Below, piece after piece: positions 41,623-53,536 of a stretch of DNA of 64,000 nucleotides (its first letter is position 1; every line of letters begins with the position of its first letter). Origin of the DNA: Drosophila persimilis (Eukaryota; Arthropoda; Insecta; Diptera; Drosophilidae). The notes beneath the pieces were generated by a model. That model worked only from the letters and a program-made list of their open reading frames with translations, was not told the origin of the DNA and ran no database searches. The translations under genes were made by a program, and so were the position numbers. Location: assembly GCF_003286085.1 (NCBI RefSeq), contig NW_020825574.1, forward strand, positions 1 to 64,000, in the 5' to 3' direction.

Positions 41623-43547
41623 TATAATGTTATGGCTACGGGCTGGTTAAATCTTTTTGGCAATGCAGCCTCAGCAGGAAAGGGAATCGGGGTTAGTGCA
41701 CTATACTGCGCTCTGGGCTCAGCTCGCCGGATGGGGTCGGGGTCTTTCCTATCCCTATACTTCCTTGTTCTCGCCATATTATACAAATTTAAGTGCACTT
41801 ACAGAGAATCTACTTTGATCAAAACACAAGAAAAAAAAAAAACAATGTAATCAATCCCCGGTCGGCATAGATGGCAAGAAGGAATCCGGTAGTCGCGTAT
41901 TTAATTTAGTGATCCTAGGTGTAGGAGATCACTAGTTCCTCTATACCCTCCCTACCTTCGGCAATGCGTGGAACGATGTTGGCATGGCCCCTAACGTAAC
42001 TACCGCGGCATTATTACACTCGATGTATCATTGGCATTATGTACTTAGACAGAATGGTGGTTATTTATTCCATATTCATGTTAATTCAAAATAGTTATAT
42101 TAATCAAGATTCAAAAGATTCATATCTAACAAAAGGTTCATTAACTTAAGAATATAAAATACAATTCATAGCAAAACTGAGCCTTTTTACTCACGAAGGT
42201 CAACATTTCCATTCAATACAAAACTAATGATCATTACCAAATTCAAACACTTTCCTTGACGAGCTCGTTGGGCCCAATGAACTGCTTCGGTAGCTGTCGA
42301 ACAATATTAATTATATAAAAATAGTAAAGAATTAAAGAATGATATTTTGGCCGACATTGCCAGAGTTAATCAAGGCTTAACATTGAGTTAATTAGGAAAG
42401 GAACTTAAGACATAAGATAAAGAAATTAATTCTATAGGAAAGATATTCCTTAATATAAATGTATATGTTTATATGATTTTACATTTAAAAGTCAAATTTA
42501 ATTGAAGTGCAAACACAAGAATGCAAGCAAAAGAAAAGAACAAGACAAAGCAAAGAGAATGTCGATGATCAAATTAATGCACGTTTATATGTGTGTGCAT
42601 ACGCACGCATATGTCCGAATTCTCTTCGAACGAAAGCTCGCTCTTGGCGTGTGAGTTATCACGCTCTCCCTTTCATTACGCTGCACCGCTGCTATACCCT
42701 GCTATTTCGCGGGTATGTTCGTACTCACGAATCGATGATCTCATGTTGTCCACGACACAGGTCACCTTAGATTCCGATTCCTGATCTGGTATTCACATTT
42801 TCTGCACACTTTCAGCTGACATAAATTTCCACTTTAATTCCTAGGCGTTGTCGATTCCGCATCAAGGATGTTGAGTTGTATCTCGCAAGATACGATTAGA
42901 GGGCATTCAAAAGTCGATGCAGATCGTCCGTACAACGGAGACGCTGGTAATTCGAAGCGGCCAAAAATAAGACACTGGAGGTTGCGTGGGGGGGGGTTTT
43001 AGGCGTGAGAGCGCCAAAGCACGGCAGACCTCCAGTGACCAAGAGATTCTGTAATAGATTCGGAATTCAGTGAATGTACCAAACCTGCTTTCCTTTATAA
43101 TCACCTTCTTTTTTTTCTCTACGTAGCACTTTGCACTTTCACCACACAATATAGCTTGATCTTGCTTTTTAGTCGATTCTCCGCCGACTTGCAATTATGT
43201 AATTTGGTATGTATTATGTAATACAGGGACACGTGGACTTCCACTAGAGTTTGGCACTATTGGCACAGGCACAACCGAAGTGTTTTGGGAGAAAAATGGA
43301 ATTGATCCGCGTGTTCACCGTCGCTGTCGGCTTAAGCGGCATAGACGAGCTTTAACGGGGCCCTTCCATGGAATTCGGTCTCGAGAGACGAAAAAGAACA
43401 TTCGAGCAATTAAAGCTCCATATTCGAAGTAGCTGTTTTTAAAGCCTTGGTGTTCGAACTAATCAAGTTGGCGCGTGATTTGAATCTGCTTTATATCTGG
43501 GAAATTATTAGGGAATTTAATCTGGGTTTGCTTCACTGGCCACTACA
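41623..43547 (-). repeat. 3' LTR of element 2
   Basis: 1925 bp. Sense strand begins TGTAGTGGCCAG (at 43547) and ends ACATTATA (at 41623). It carries a G-tract near 42989. Short ORFs on the opposite strand (42507-42784) are unsupported. Confidence 0.95.
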
Positions 43548-43559
43548 CTCTCCACCACC
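43548..43559 (-). promoter_or_regulatory. polypurine tract of element 2
   Basis: GGTGGTGGAGAG on the sense strand, directly abutting the 3' LTR. It would prime plus-strand DNA synthesis. Confidence 0.7.
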
Positions 43560-43619
43560 AGATTATGTCCCGGAGTGATCGACAGGGATCGTAATCGAAA
43601 AGAAAAGAAGGACAGTGAA

Positions 43620-45776
43620 TTAGCGGGTTTGAATATCCTTTACGTGATATACTCCCATTTTCTTTCCTTTCTCGTTCGATAATTCGTAATAAAGAGGACC
43701 TAGCTTTTTCGTTACTGTGGCGGTCACAAACACCTGCGCTAATATGGCTGAATTGTTTAGACGCGTTGCTTTGGGAGAAATTGCGAACGTAAACCTGATC
43801 TCCGACGTTGAATTGTATGTTTCTACTCCTCAAATTGTATACCCTCGCGTTGGTTGCATGAGCCTTTGCATTGTTGACCTTTGCTGCATACCTTGCCAAC
43901 TGCAGAGCATCGGGGTAATTAACTCTAGAATCATCTGATAGCAAGTTAAGTTTCCTGAGCAATTCGTAATCCTTGCCATTCAAAATCATGTTTTGCCCAA
44001 ACGTAAGGAAGTAAGGAGAATATCCGGTGGTTGTATGTAGACTGGATCGAATAGCACCGTTAATCTCATTCAGTCGTTGATCCCAGGTAGTGTGATCTTT
44101 CCCCACGTACGCACGGATAGCCGCCAAAACCGATCGGTTTAAGCGCTCGCTTGCATTCGCTTGAGGCGAATAAAAGGCGGTACAAATATGTTTAATTGAA
44201 AATCGAGTTAGAAAAGCCTCAAAGAATCCTGATCGAAATTGAGAACCATTGTCCGTTAAGATGGATTCCGGCACTCCAAACGTAAAGAAAATGGAATTTT
44301 CTAAGTACTCGCAAATCTTTCCGGAAGTGAATCGTTTCAATGGACAGAGAAAATGGAATTTTTTACAATGATCCACGATTATTAATAATCCGATATTCCC
44401 TGCCTTTGAACGAGGGTATGGACCTAACAGATCCATGTAGAGTCGTTGAAACGGTCTCTCTGATTGCATTGGCTTTCCCAATGGTGGTCGTAATACTATA
44501 TTGGGACTTTTGGTCTGTTTACAAACGACACAATTATTCACGTACTCTCGGATTTGAACCAACATCTTGGGCCAGAACAGGTATCTCTTAAGTTTTTCAA
44601 CGGTTTTACCCATCCCGCCATGTGATGCGCTAGGAGAATCATGGGCTTGTTTGATAACACTACTGACTAGGCCAGAGGGTACCCATAATTTCCACGACTG
44701 GTGGTCAGATTCAGAATCTCCAATCGAAGCTTCGGTGCGTTTGTATACATAGCCATCTGTTATTTTTAAATCTGGAAGTTTCTCTTGGTTCTGCTGAATG
44801 CGTTCAATTAAATCCAGATATTCCAACGAAGTGAAATGCTCGGACTCTAAATCGATGATCGGCCCTAGATCGATAAACTCATCTACTGACGATTCATTTT
44901 GCCTGGACAGAGTGTCAGCAATAACATTTTGTGAACCCTTCCGGTGTTCAATGCGGAAATCAAAACCCTGTAACTGTATAGCCCATCGCGCGAGCCTTCC
45001 AGACAAATCCTTTTGTCGCATCAACCACTGCAATGCTGCATGGTCAGTTATTACTAAGAATTCCTGGCCTTCTATGTAAGCTCGAAATTTCTTAATTCCC
45101 TTAATAACTGCTAGACATTCTAGTTCTGTAACGGAATAATTCCGTTGAGCTTTGGATAACTTAACCGACATGTATCCAATTGGCATTTCGAAGCCTTCTT
45201 CATTCTCTTGCGCTAGGACGCACCCGAGACCAAAAGAACTAGCATCCCACAATAAGATGAATTTCTTAGAAAAATCAGGAGTTCTGAGGATTGGAGCTGA
45301 TGTTAATCTTCGTTTCAATTCTTCAAAAGCATTGGTTGCGGTTTCATTCCATATTAAGGAAGTATTCTGTTTCTTAAGCATCTCGGTCAATGGATAGCTC
45401 ACGGAGGCATAATTCTCGACGAAACGTCGATACCATCCGGATAAACCGAGAAACCGTCGTAACTGCTTTACCGTTGTTGGAATTGGGAAGTCGTTGATTG
45501 CCTGAATCTTAAATGGATCAGTCTTGATCTGACCATCCGAAATTATGAAACCGAGATATTTAATCTCTCTCATGCAGAACTTAGATTTTCGAACGTTGAT
45601 AGTAATATTCGCTTTTCTTAAGCATAGTGCGATTTCTTGCAAAAGAATCAAGTGCGAATCAAAGTCATCCGATAGAACAAGCAAGTCATCGAGATATACA
45701 AAAACTCGATTCCGTATGACATGGTCCATTAAGCGGCATAAGGTCTGAGGTGCATTTGTCAGACCAAATGGCATGA
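43620..45776 (-). pseudogene. pol of element 2, 3' part: RT palm/thumb, RNase H, integrase
   Basis: Continues the RT coding sequence cut by the nested element: MPFGLTNAP is followed by the YLDD catalytic box (near 45690). RNase H has D in LLWDASS, E in TELECLA, D in ITDHAAL and D in VIADTLSR. Integrase has the zinc motif (HDSPSASHGG, CVVCKQTK), then DDE residues in MDLLG, LTDNGSQF and NASERLN. A 1-bp indel near 43750 throws the GPY-like C-terminal module out of frame; the original stop is at 43620-43622, while the shifted frame runs to about 43543. Only about 70 bp separates pol from the LTR, so no env. It is separated from its first part (58522-59604) by 12.7 kb and cannot be expressed as one protein. 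Confidence 0.94.
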
Positions 45777-45780
45777 CCTT

Positions 45781-46159
45781 TGTAATATGTCACTTTGTAA
45801 TTATAACACTGGCACGTCTGTGCCGTTTGACTTCGGTTTTTTGAATGTCTTTATTGAATTTATTCTTATAAATCAGACCGCATAGCTGCGCTGCCGGTTA
45901 CGCCAACAGCGGAGCGGCTTCATACATATTTGTCTTATCAGCATAATCGAGAGGGCAAGAGCCGTATGTACATATGTGTATATATATATATGCTTCAAGT
46001 GGTCAGCGTGGGAATGCTGACTTAGCTTAGCGCATAAGCGGCGATCATATTGCACGCTCACTTGAAGTGGTTTTGTTTGTGTACTGCAACAATGTGTTGC
46101 TGATACATTTATTGTTAACCATTGGGTACAGTGTACACTCAATATATGCACATACTACA
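45781..46159 (-). repeat. 3' LTR of 412-like element
   Basis: 379 bp; sense strand starts TGTAGTATGTGC and ends ATATTACA. It differs from the other LTR by one missing base near 45797. The 92-codon ORF within it is a by-product. Confidence 0.95.
45850..45864 (-). promoter_or_regulatory. candidate polyadenylation signals in LTR
   Basis: Two AATAAA hexamers on the sense strand (45850-45855, 45859-45864), placed late in the LTR as expected for transcript 3' ends. The same pair lies in the other LTR near 58207-58222. Confidence 0.5.
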
Positions 46160-46172
46160 TCTCCCTCCTTTT
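46160..46172 (-). promoter_or_regulatory. polypurine tract of 412-like element
   Basis: AAAAGGAGGGAGA on the sense strand, directly adjoining the 3' LTR. The stretch from here to the pol stop (46173-46366) is AT-rich with T-runs and no gene. Confidence 0.85.
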
Positions 46173-46366
46173 GAAAAATAACGTAATTAAATGTAGTTAT
46201 TTTACTTAAATTTATTTTATATATATAAAAATTTTGATTTGAGGATTTTTTGTATTTGTAATGTATTTAATGTTTTTTTTTTTTTTGTGTATACATATCT
46301 TTTTGCACATCTTGTATAATTAAATTTTTTTTTTTGTATTTTTTTTTTTGTTTTATTTTGTGTCTG

Positions 46367-47932
46367 TTATGAATTAAAAAATTTTAACCTATCTTTGTGA
46401 ACTGTTTGTTTTTTATTCTTATTTCCGGAAATAACTATATTATCATTATCTTCGATTTTTTCAACTATATAGGGCCCTGTGTATTTAAGATCTAGCTTAT
46501 GGCCTACTTCGTTTTTTAGTAGAACTTTATCTCCTATTGATAGCGTTATGTTCCTAGTTTTTAAATCATAAATTTCCTTATTTTTCTGTTTATTTAACTC
46601 GAGCATATTTCTTGCTCTTTTGTATGCTACTTCTAATCTATATCTACTTTCTTTAGCGTAGTCTTCTATGTAATATATAGGTTCTATATTACTTATGCTA
46701 TCAAAATATTTTGGTAGATTATTAGTCTTACCAAATACTAACTCATATGGACAATAATTATGTGCCATAGAGGGGGTTGTATTGAAACAATAAACAAAAT
46801 ATGGAAGCCATACGTCCCAATCAGTTTTATTTACTGATATATAGGATCGTATGTATTCGTTAAATGTTCTGTGGCTTCTTTCTATTGTTCCAACAGTTTG
46901 ATGATGGTGTGCAGTTGATGTTATATTTTTTATTTTTAAATATTTGCACAAATCGTTTATAATTGAATTTTTATATTCCGTTCCCATGTCCGAAATGAAC
47001 GTCTTCATTGGACCGTACTTGAGAATAAATGATTCAAATATTGCCGTTGCAACGGTTGCTGCGCTTGTATTTGCGACAGGTATAGCAACTAGATATTTAG
47101 TCAAGTCACATATGAGCGTGACTGCATATTCATTGCCTTTTTCTGACTTGGGTAGTGGACCAATTGTATCCACTATCACTCTGTCAAAAGCCTTCATCGG
47201 GGTTTCTGTAATTGTTAAAGGGGTCTTTATATTTGTTGTTGTTTTTGCTTTTTGACATTTCTGACATTTCCGGATGTGCTCTGTTATATCGCGAGTCATA
47301 CCTTTCCAGTAATAATGTCTTTTGACCTTGGCCAAGGTTTTTGCAATGCCTGTGTGACCTCCTTGTACTGGATCATCATGTAGTGTAGACAATATAGCTT
47401 CTTTCTCTTTAACATTCGTTAATGTGGTCACCGGGTTGAGTAGCGCTACTCTCAATGTTTTCAATATTTTATTGCCCATAATTTTGAAATTATCTATTGA
47501 AACCTTTTCAAAGATATTTTCCCACGGTGCCATTTTCAATTGGCTGATTTTTAATATACCGGCTTCTTTTTCTAGCCTTGGAAATAGTTGTCCTAAGTCA
47601 ATATTTCCATTATTAGTATATAAATCTCCAATATCAATTCTTGCTATAATTTTCTTACCATGTTTAAAGAAACATAGCATATCTTTTATATGCAAGGTCA
47701 CTACTTTACGTACTTCATCATTATTAATGACTTCGTATACGTTGGGCTGAGAAGCTGTTTCGGTAGATTGCTTTGGCATCTCTACTTTGTTGTTTTCTGC
47801 GCGGAATTTTTGTCTACTTTGATACCTGGTAGTGACTTTCAGGACTTTATTTTGTATGTCTTTTAGTTCAGATATTGTTATCCGTGACAATGCATCGGCT
47901 ACAAAATTATCTTTGCCTCTTAGGTACTCTAC
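46367..47932 (-). pseudogene. pol of 412-like element, 3' part: RNase H end and integrase
   Basis: Second half of pol, cut off by the LINE. It begins with the end of RNase H (DNFVADALSR), then a long connection, the integrase zinc domain (GGHTG, then CQKCQKAK), and the catalytic core with D in IVDTIG, D in FISDMGTEY and E in GTIERSHR. It closes with a GPY module (KYTGPYIV) and a stop at 46367-46369. This portion is itself open and intact: about 520 codons after the insertion point. The apparent extension of the frame to 48106 reads into LINE sequence and is not real. Integrase would insert element cDNA; here it has no translational start. Confidence 0.93.
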
Positions 47933-48426
47933 TCTAGGAGCCGTCAGCCGTCGGGTGCTATAGGGGGATAAACGGATGTCGGGTCGGCTCGTCACAACTG
48001 TAGACTTGGAAAGGGGCACGGGTGCCTCGGGTTCATGGCTTGCCCTGGATCCAAGGCGACTGTGCTCCGCGTCATAGGATACAGGTGGGCACGAGCGAAC
48101 CGGCACCCGCCGTAACTGTACACACCGGCGGAAGTGCGACTATACTCTCCCCGTGAGGGCGGCTGGAAACAGGTCCTGGCACGGTCATGTCTCTGCCAGG
48201 ATGCTGGCGAATTGTAGTCGGGCGGAGAGAAGAAAACTCTCAGTGAAATAACCCCAATCCAAGGTGACACTGTCATATGCCGAGGGATGCATGGCCGAGG
48301 GGGTGCTCGGTCGCTTATATGCGGACTCTGGATACCTGCCGACCTCCAGTTTTAATAAGGCTTCCCGGGGCACGCGGGCTATGCCCCGGGCGACAAACCC
48401 CTTCCCGCCTACTCGTGGGATCAAAT
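47933..48426 (+). promoter_or_regulatory. 5' UTR of LINE, probable internal promoter
   Basis: 494 bp before the chosen ORF1 start. Full-length LINEs carry a downstream-acting promoter here; I see no TATA box. The open frame from 48277 overlaps this stretch but lacks a supported start. Confidence 0.5.
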
Positions 48427-49841
48427 ATGCCAAATTCAAATATTAAAACAAAAAACACCGCAAAGGAGCACGGCACTCCTCCTAAAGTGCCGGAGGGAAA
48501 AGACCATCCCTCTACAAACGCATCTGGGAAACCAGTGCCCAAAAAGACGGGGAAGGAGACTAAGTCGGTCCACCGTCTCGAGGCAGCAGGCGCTGTGAGG
48601 AGAGGACCGAAAAGCCAATCGGGCCAATCCACGTCGGGGGGACGTCGGGGGGATCCCCGGTTACCGGGGGGGCGACCATGCAGAGCGATATCGCGGCTGG
48701 CGGACCCCTTGGGACCGGGAACCCCTTGACAACCCCGGCAGGCGGCGCCTCTGCCTCGAAAGATAGGCCCAAGTTTCAGGACAAGAGACGTGCGGCCATC
48801 ATCCTGGGCAACGACGACCCGGTGTTCCTGGCGTCTGCCCAGGGAATCGAATCGCGGCGATGGGCCAAGACAGTCCTGCCCGACTACCAGCCAGCCAAAG
48901 CTGGCAAGGCCACAGCCAAGGCCCCAAGCAAGCGGCAACGCTCGGCGGAGGACACCGCCACACAAGTCCAACAGGCCAAAAGGACAAAGACATTGAGCAA
49001 CCGCTCGTTTGCCGAGGTGGCGAGGGGAAAAACCCTGATTGGAGTCCTGGACAGGGGCTCTAAAGACGGGCAGATCCCTAGGGACAAGTGGCACCTCGTG
49101 GAAAACGAGCTCCAAGACCGTTTCCTCCAGGAGTTGGAGGAGAATGGAGGACCACCGCCCAAGTGTGAGGACGCCGGGTGGCACCAAGGCAGGGTGAAAG
49201 CCATCGCCTGCCAAGATGCTCGCTCGGCGGCCCTCTACGCGAAGGCGGTAGCGTCGCTCAAGGAGGTCTACCCAGGAGCCCAGCTGGAGGTCGTGAAGTG
49301 GGAGGACATCCCCAGCAAGCCGAGGGCCAGAGCGTGGGTCTCGGCGAAGCCTGCAGAGCCGGATAAGATTCTCCGGATTCTGCAGGTCTGCAACCCCCAC
49401 CTTCCCACAGCCGATTGGAAGGTGGCCAAAGTAGAGGAGAGCAACGGGCAGAGGCGCCAAATTATCCTCGTCCTGAACGAGGAGTCGGTCAGACTTCTCC
49501 ACGACACGGAGGGTGCTGTGGACTACGGCTACAAGAAAGTAGTCGTAGTACCATACAAGTCCGACTCCAAAGGCATGCAGCCGACGGTCGAGCCAGACCT
49601 GGAGCCCCCGGAGATCCCTAGTACGGAGACCAAGCCTGCGGTGTCAGACGTGGCATCAGTGGTGTCGGATGACATTTTAGATGGTTACGTCTCAGACGTG
49701 AGCGATCTCACTAGGGATCTCAAACACATCGGGGTCGCGGAGGAGTTGGACTCTTCGGAGAGCGACCACGAAAGGACAATGGTGGAGGTGGACCTCAGGA
49801 ATGTCACTGATACTCCTGCAGATAAACCTCCACCATTGTAA
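48427..49841 (+). pseudogene. LINE ORF1 (Gag-like), frameshifted
   Basis: RNA-binding/nucleoprotein ORF of the LINE. The ATG at 48427 opens a lysine-rich start that stops at 48727-48729. From about 48678 another frame carries the body to 49841. The switch lies amid G-runs (48636-48672), so a 1-bp indel there, real or a sequencing error, is likely. The alternative is that the true ORF1 starts at 48678 (387 aa). The body has a basic region (about 48880-49000) and a folded domain (WHLVENELQDRF to VVVVPYKS) resembling the DUF4780 type seen with insect LINEs; no CCHC knuckles. The C-terminus is acidic. It overlaps the ORF2 start by 41 bp. Confidence 0.8.
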
Positions 49842-52800
49842 GGCAGCATGCGCTGCTCTTCTGCTCCACCTAGCCAAGGGTGGAGCCGACATAGTCCTCA
49901 TTCAGGAGCCCTGGATCCTCGGAAACAGGGTCTCTGGTCTGAGGACTCCTGACTATAAGCTATACGTAGCTGACTCCGCAGGTAAAACTCGCACCTGCAT
50001 CCTTGCAAAAAGAGATTTGCACTTATTTTTGCTCCCAAATTTCAGCAATGAAGACCAAACAGCAGTGAGCCTCGAAGGCCAGGGGTGCTCACTGAGAATC
50101 TGCTCCACGTACATGGGTCACGACCAACCAGACCCCCCTCCACAGGCGCTCAGGGCGCTAATCACAGACTGCGAGGCCAAGGACATCGGCCTAATCGTAG
50201 GGTGCGACGCCAACGCACACCACTGCCAGTGGGGAAGCACTGACACCAACGAAAGGGGTGAGTACCTCTTCAACTATTTACTGACCACTCAGATGGTCCT
50301 TTTAAATAGGGGGAGTGATCCCACCTTCATTATTAAAAACCGCAAGGAGGTCCTGGACCTCACACTTGCCTCTCACGAGTTACACGGGAACATCGTATCC
50401 TGGAGGGTCCTGGAAGAGCACTCCTTCTCGGACCACAGGTACGTGGAAACCGTATTCTCTTTTTCACTACCGAGACCAGCTCAATTTCGTAACCTTAGGC
50501 GGACAAACTGGGCTCGGTACTCAGACCATCTCTGTCGTGTTCTCCCTGAGACTCCACCTGAGGAAGAGATCTCCAGGGAAGCCACGAGTCATCTTGTTAA
50601 ACTATTTACCGACGCCTGCAATGAGGCGCTCGATAAATCCTGCCCCTCTAGCAAGAGCAGAGGCCGGAAGAAACCTGAATGGTGGAATCCGAAACTGAGG
50701 GAACTCCGGAAAGCCTCCCGAAGACTCTTCAATAAAGCTAAGGCCGAAAACGCTGAGCAGAACTGGGCCGATTACAAGGCTGTCAGTTTACAATAAAGAA
50801 CTGAGGAAAGCCAAACGCGCCTCATGGCGTAAGTTCTGTAGCGACATTGAGAATAACTCGGAAGCCTCGCGCTTGCGCAAAGTTCTCTCGAAGACTACAC
50901 CCACTCTGGGCTACCTGAAGAACGCCGACCAATCATGGACAACGTCCAGTAATGAGTCGCTAAATCTTCTCCTTAGCACCCACTTTCCCGGCTGCGATGA
51001 AAACAGACCACACTACATCGCGGCTCCCTCCGTTGCCTCAAGTGGTATCATGAACCTGCTAAGCCAGGAGAACATTTCGTGGGCAATAAAAAGCTTCAAA
51101 CCATACAAATCCGCGGGACCAGATGGCATCATCCCTGCCCAACTGATTCACGCTGGACAAAAAGGCACTAGTTGGCTCAAAAGGATATATGAGGGAATCT
51201 TCTCCCATGGATATATCCCGGAAACCTGGCTTCATACCAAAGTCGTCTTCATCCCCAAGGCAGGCAAGCCCTCGCACACTGCCCCCAAAGATTTCAGACC
51301 CATAAGTCTATCGTCCTTCCTTCTGAAGACGATGGAACGGCTTTTGGGGATGCATCTCACGGTAAATATTCCGCCTAGTCTACTCTCAGACTCCCAGCAT
51401 GCCTATCGGAAAGGAAGATCCACCGAAACGGCCCTACACACGATCACATCAATCATAGAAGCGTCCATCAACTGTAAGGAATACACCCTGGTAGCCTTCC
51501 TACACCCTGGTAACATCCTACCGACCGCCATCACGGGTGCACTGACGGAACTGGGGGTTGACTCCCGGACGGTGAGCCTGATCGATCAGATGCTACAATG
51601 CAGGACGGTTGAGGCATCACTGGGGACGTCAACGTCCACCAGATTTGTCAGTAGAGGCACCCCGCAGGGCGGAGTCCTCTCGCCCCTCCTATGGAACGTG
51701 GCAGTGAACGAACTGCTGCGGGAGATAGAGGGGGGTGGCTGCCGCGTGGTGGCGTATGCGGACGATGTTGCTATAGCATTCTCGGGTAAATTCCCGCAGA
51801 CGCTATGTGAGTGCCTGACAAGCACTCTCAAGAAGATGTCAAAATGGGCAGACAAATGCGGGTTAGGCGTCAACCCGTCTAAAACGGAACTGGTGCTCTT
51901 CACTAGGAAGTACAAAGTACCGGCACTGATTCCCCCAAGACTATGTGGGGAAGCGCTAATCTTCAGCAACAACGCCAAGTATCTTGGTCTAATCCTCGAT
52001 AGAAAGCTCGATTGGAAATTGAGCATAGAGGATAGAGTAAAGAAGGCCACAGTAGCCCTCTATACTTGCAGGAAAGCCATCGGACTAAGATGGGGAATGA
52101 CCCCCTATATAGTTCGGTGGCTTTACACCACCATCATACGACCGATCATGCTCTATGGAGCGGTAGTATGGTGGCCAGCCTTAGACAAAAGGACATGCCT
52201 CAACAAACTCAGCAGAGTTCAACGCATGGCAGAGCTATGCATAACTGGCGGGCTACGCACTACTCCAGGGGAAGCCCTGGATACTGTGCTGGACCTCCTC
52301 CCCATAGATCTCATGGGAAAGAAAGTGGCAACACTCTCCGCACTCAGAATGAGAGAAGCCAGACTGTGGAAAGCGTCCGCGGTCGGGCACTCGGGAATCC
52401 TGACGAGACACCCGCAATTACCAGAGAGGACAGATTATTGTGTCCCTACTGATCACCTCTCGACGCCTTTCCAGGTATCAATCCCACTTAGGGAGGACTG
52501 GGAGATGGGCGAACCAGGCCCCGCAAATGCGGTTCACTTCTACACTGATGGCTCAAAGTTAGACGGCCGCGTGGGAGGCGGAGTCTACTGCAGCGAGCTG
52601 AACATCAGTCATTGCTTCAGGCTCCCGGACCACTGCAGTGTGTTCCAAGCGGAGGTTGTAGCCATCAAGGAGGCCATTTCCATCGTCTCCAAACTATTTC
52701 TAGACACGCACTTAGTGTGCGTTTTCTCGGACAGCCAAGCAGCTATTAAAGCTCTAGGCTCAATATCGTCGAACTCAGCGACTGTAAATGACTGCCGCAG

Positions 52801-53378
52801 GTCTCTGCACGAGATCGCAGAGCAGTTAGACCTCTTCCTTATATGGGTCCCAGGCCATAGGGACATCGAGGGGAACGACGCCGCCGACGAGCTAGCAAGG
52901 CAGGGTACTACAATTCCTCTCCTTATGGAGAGGGAGCAGGTAGCGATGCCTCTGGCTACGTGTAGGCTCCTTACGCACGAATTGTTTGAGCAAAATGCCA
53001 ATAGGAGATGGCAGCAAACAGCTTCCTGTAAAATCTCAAGATTGATATGGCCATATCGATCGAAGAAGGGGCTCAGCCGAGCTGTATAGGCTCAGCAGAG
53101 CACAGTGCTCTGCAGTTACTCGAGCCATTACGGGACACTGGCAGATTGGCACTCACGCCTCTAGACTGTCAATCCCTCATAACGACTTCTGCAGGAGTTG
53201 TCGCGACGAGGAAGAAGAGGAATCGGTCGCCCACTTCTTCTGCCACTGCCCAGCCCTTGGAAATCGTCGTCTTCGTATTCTCGGGGCCGCTTTCCTCACG
53301 GACATTTCGGACCTATCCGAAATCAAACCGGGGACCTTGTCCAGATTCATCCAAGCCTCCGGATGGAACTGCCCTTAA
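49801..53378 (+). pseudogene. LINE ORF2: endonuclease, RT, RNase H, Cys-His domain; broken
   Basis: Starts with the ATG at 49801 inside the end of ORF1. An apurinic-type endonuclease occupies about 49801-50460 (IQEPW, GCDANAHH, FSDHR). A 1-bp frameshift near 50790 separates it from the RT frame (to 53089). RT shows GPDGI, FRPISLSS, QGGVLSPLLWN and YADDVAI (near 51760). Motif A, normally holding a catalytic aspartate, is replaced by FLHPGN at about 51497-51515. RNase H is at about 52530-52920 with D in FYTDGSK, E in FQAEVVA, D in FSDSQAA and D in GNDAADELA. A further frameshift near 53075 precedes the Cys-His C-terminal motif; the original stop is at 53376-53378. It would nick target DNA and prime reverse transcription; this copy is inactive. 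Confidence 0.9.
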
Positions 53379-53524
53379 TTTGCAACAGCCTGTTTCTCCA
53401 CGATTTCTAGGCACTGGGAAGGGGCACACGCCCATGCGGCACCACAACGGACCTTCTATAGGTCCAAGTGAGCTTGGGAGGGTTTCATCACTCTCCCAGG
53501 CTACCGCCTGAACCTAACCTAACC
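53379..53524 (+). other. 3' UTR and CCTAA-repeat tail of LINE
   Basis: 146 bp after ORF2, ending gaacctaacctaacc immediately before the target duplication. A short CCTAA tail replaces poly(A). It is probably the element's own 3' end signal. Confidence 0.75.
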
Positions 53525-53536
53525 TAGGTACTCTAC

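Larger units (their letters stand above)
47933..53524 (+). mobile_element. LINE of the LOA/I type (with RNase H), near full length
   Basis: 5592-bp non-LTR retrotransposon in the RNase H end of the 412-like pol, bounded by a 12-bp target duplication taggtactctac (47921-47932 and 53525-53536). Order: 5' UTR, ORF1, ORF2 (endonuclease, RT, RNase H, Cys-His C-terminus), short 3' UTR ending in cctaacctaacc with no poly(A). RNase H in ORF2 argues for the LOA or I groups over jockey or R1. It is visibly GC-rich and CpG-containing compared with the AT-rich host element. ORF1 and ORF2 are broken by at least three frameshifts. Confidence 0.92.

Noticed and set aside
43548-43619. env gene in element 2, or in the 412-like element before its 3' LTR (46173-46366)
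   Set aside because: The gaps are about 70 and 190 bp, far too short for an envelope gene; nothing coding is seen.
45873-46151. 92-codon ORF in the 412-like LTR, also at 58231-58509
   Set aside because: It spans LTR regulatory sequence, and both copies are identical simply because the LTRs are.
46367-48106. 579-codon ORF taken as a single protein
   Set aside because: The first 58 or so codons are LINE 5' sequence read backwards; only the part below 47932 belongs to pol.
48315-49502. 395-codon ORF antisense to LINE ORF1
   Set aside because: GC-rich coding sequence often leaves the opposite strand open; the product has no recognisable domain, while the sense strand has ORF1 features.
53509-53524. 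Telomeric TTAGG/CCTAA repeat
   Set aside because: Only about two and a half units, placed exactly between the LINE body and its target duplication, so it is the LINE tail.
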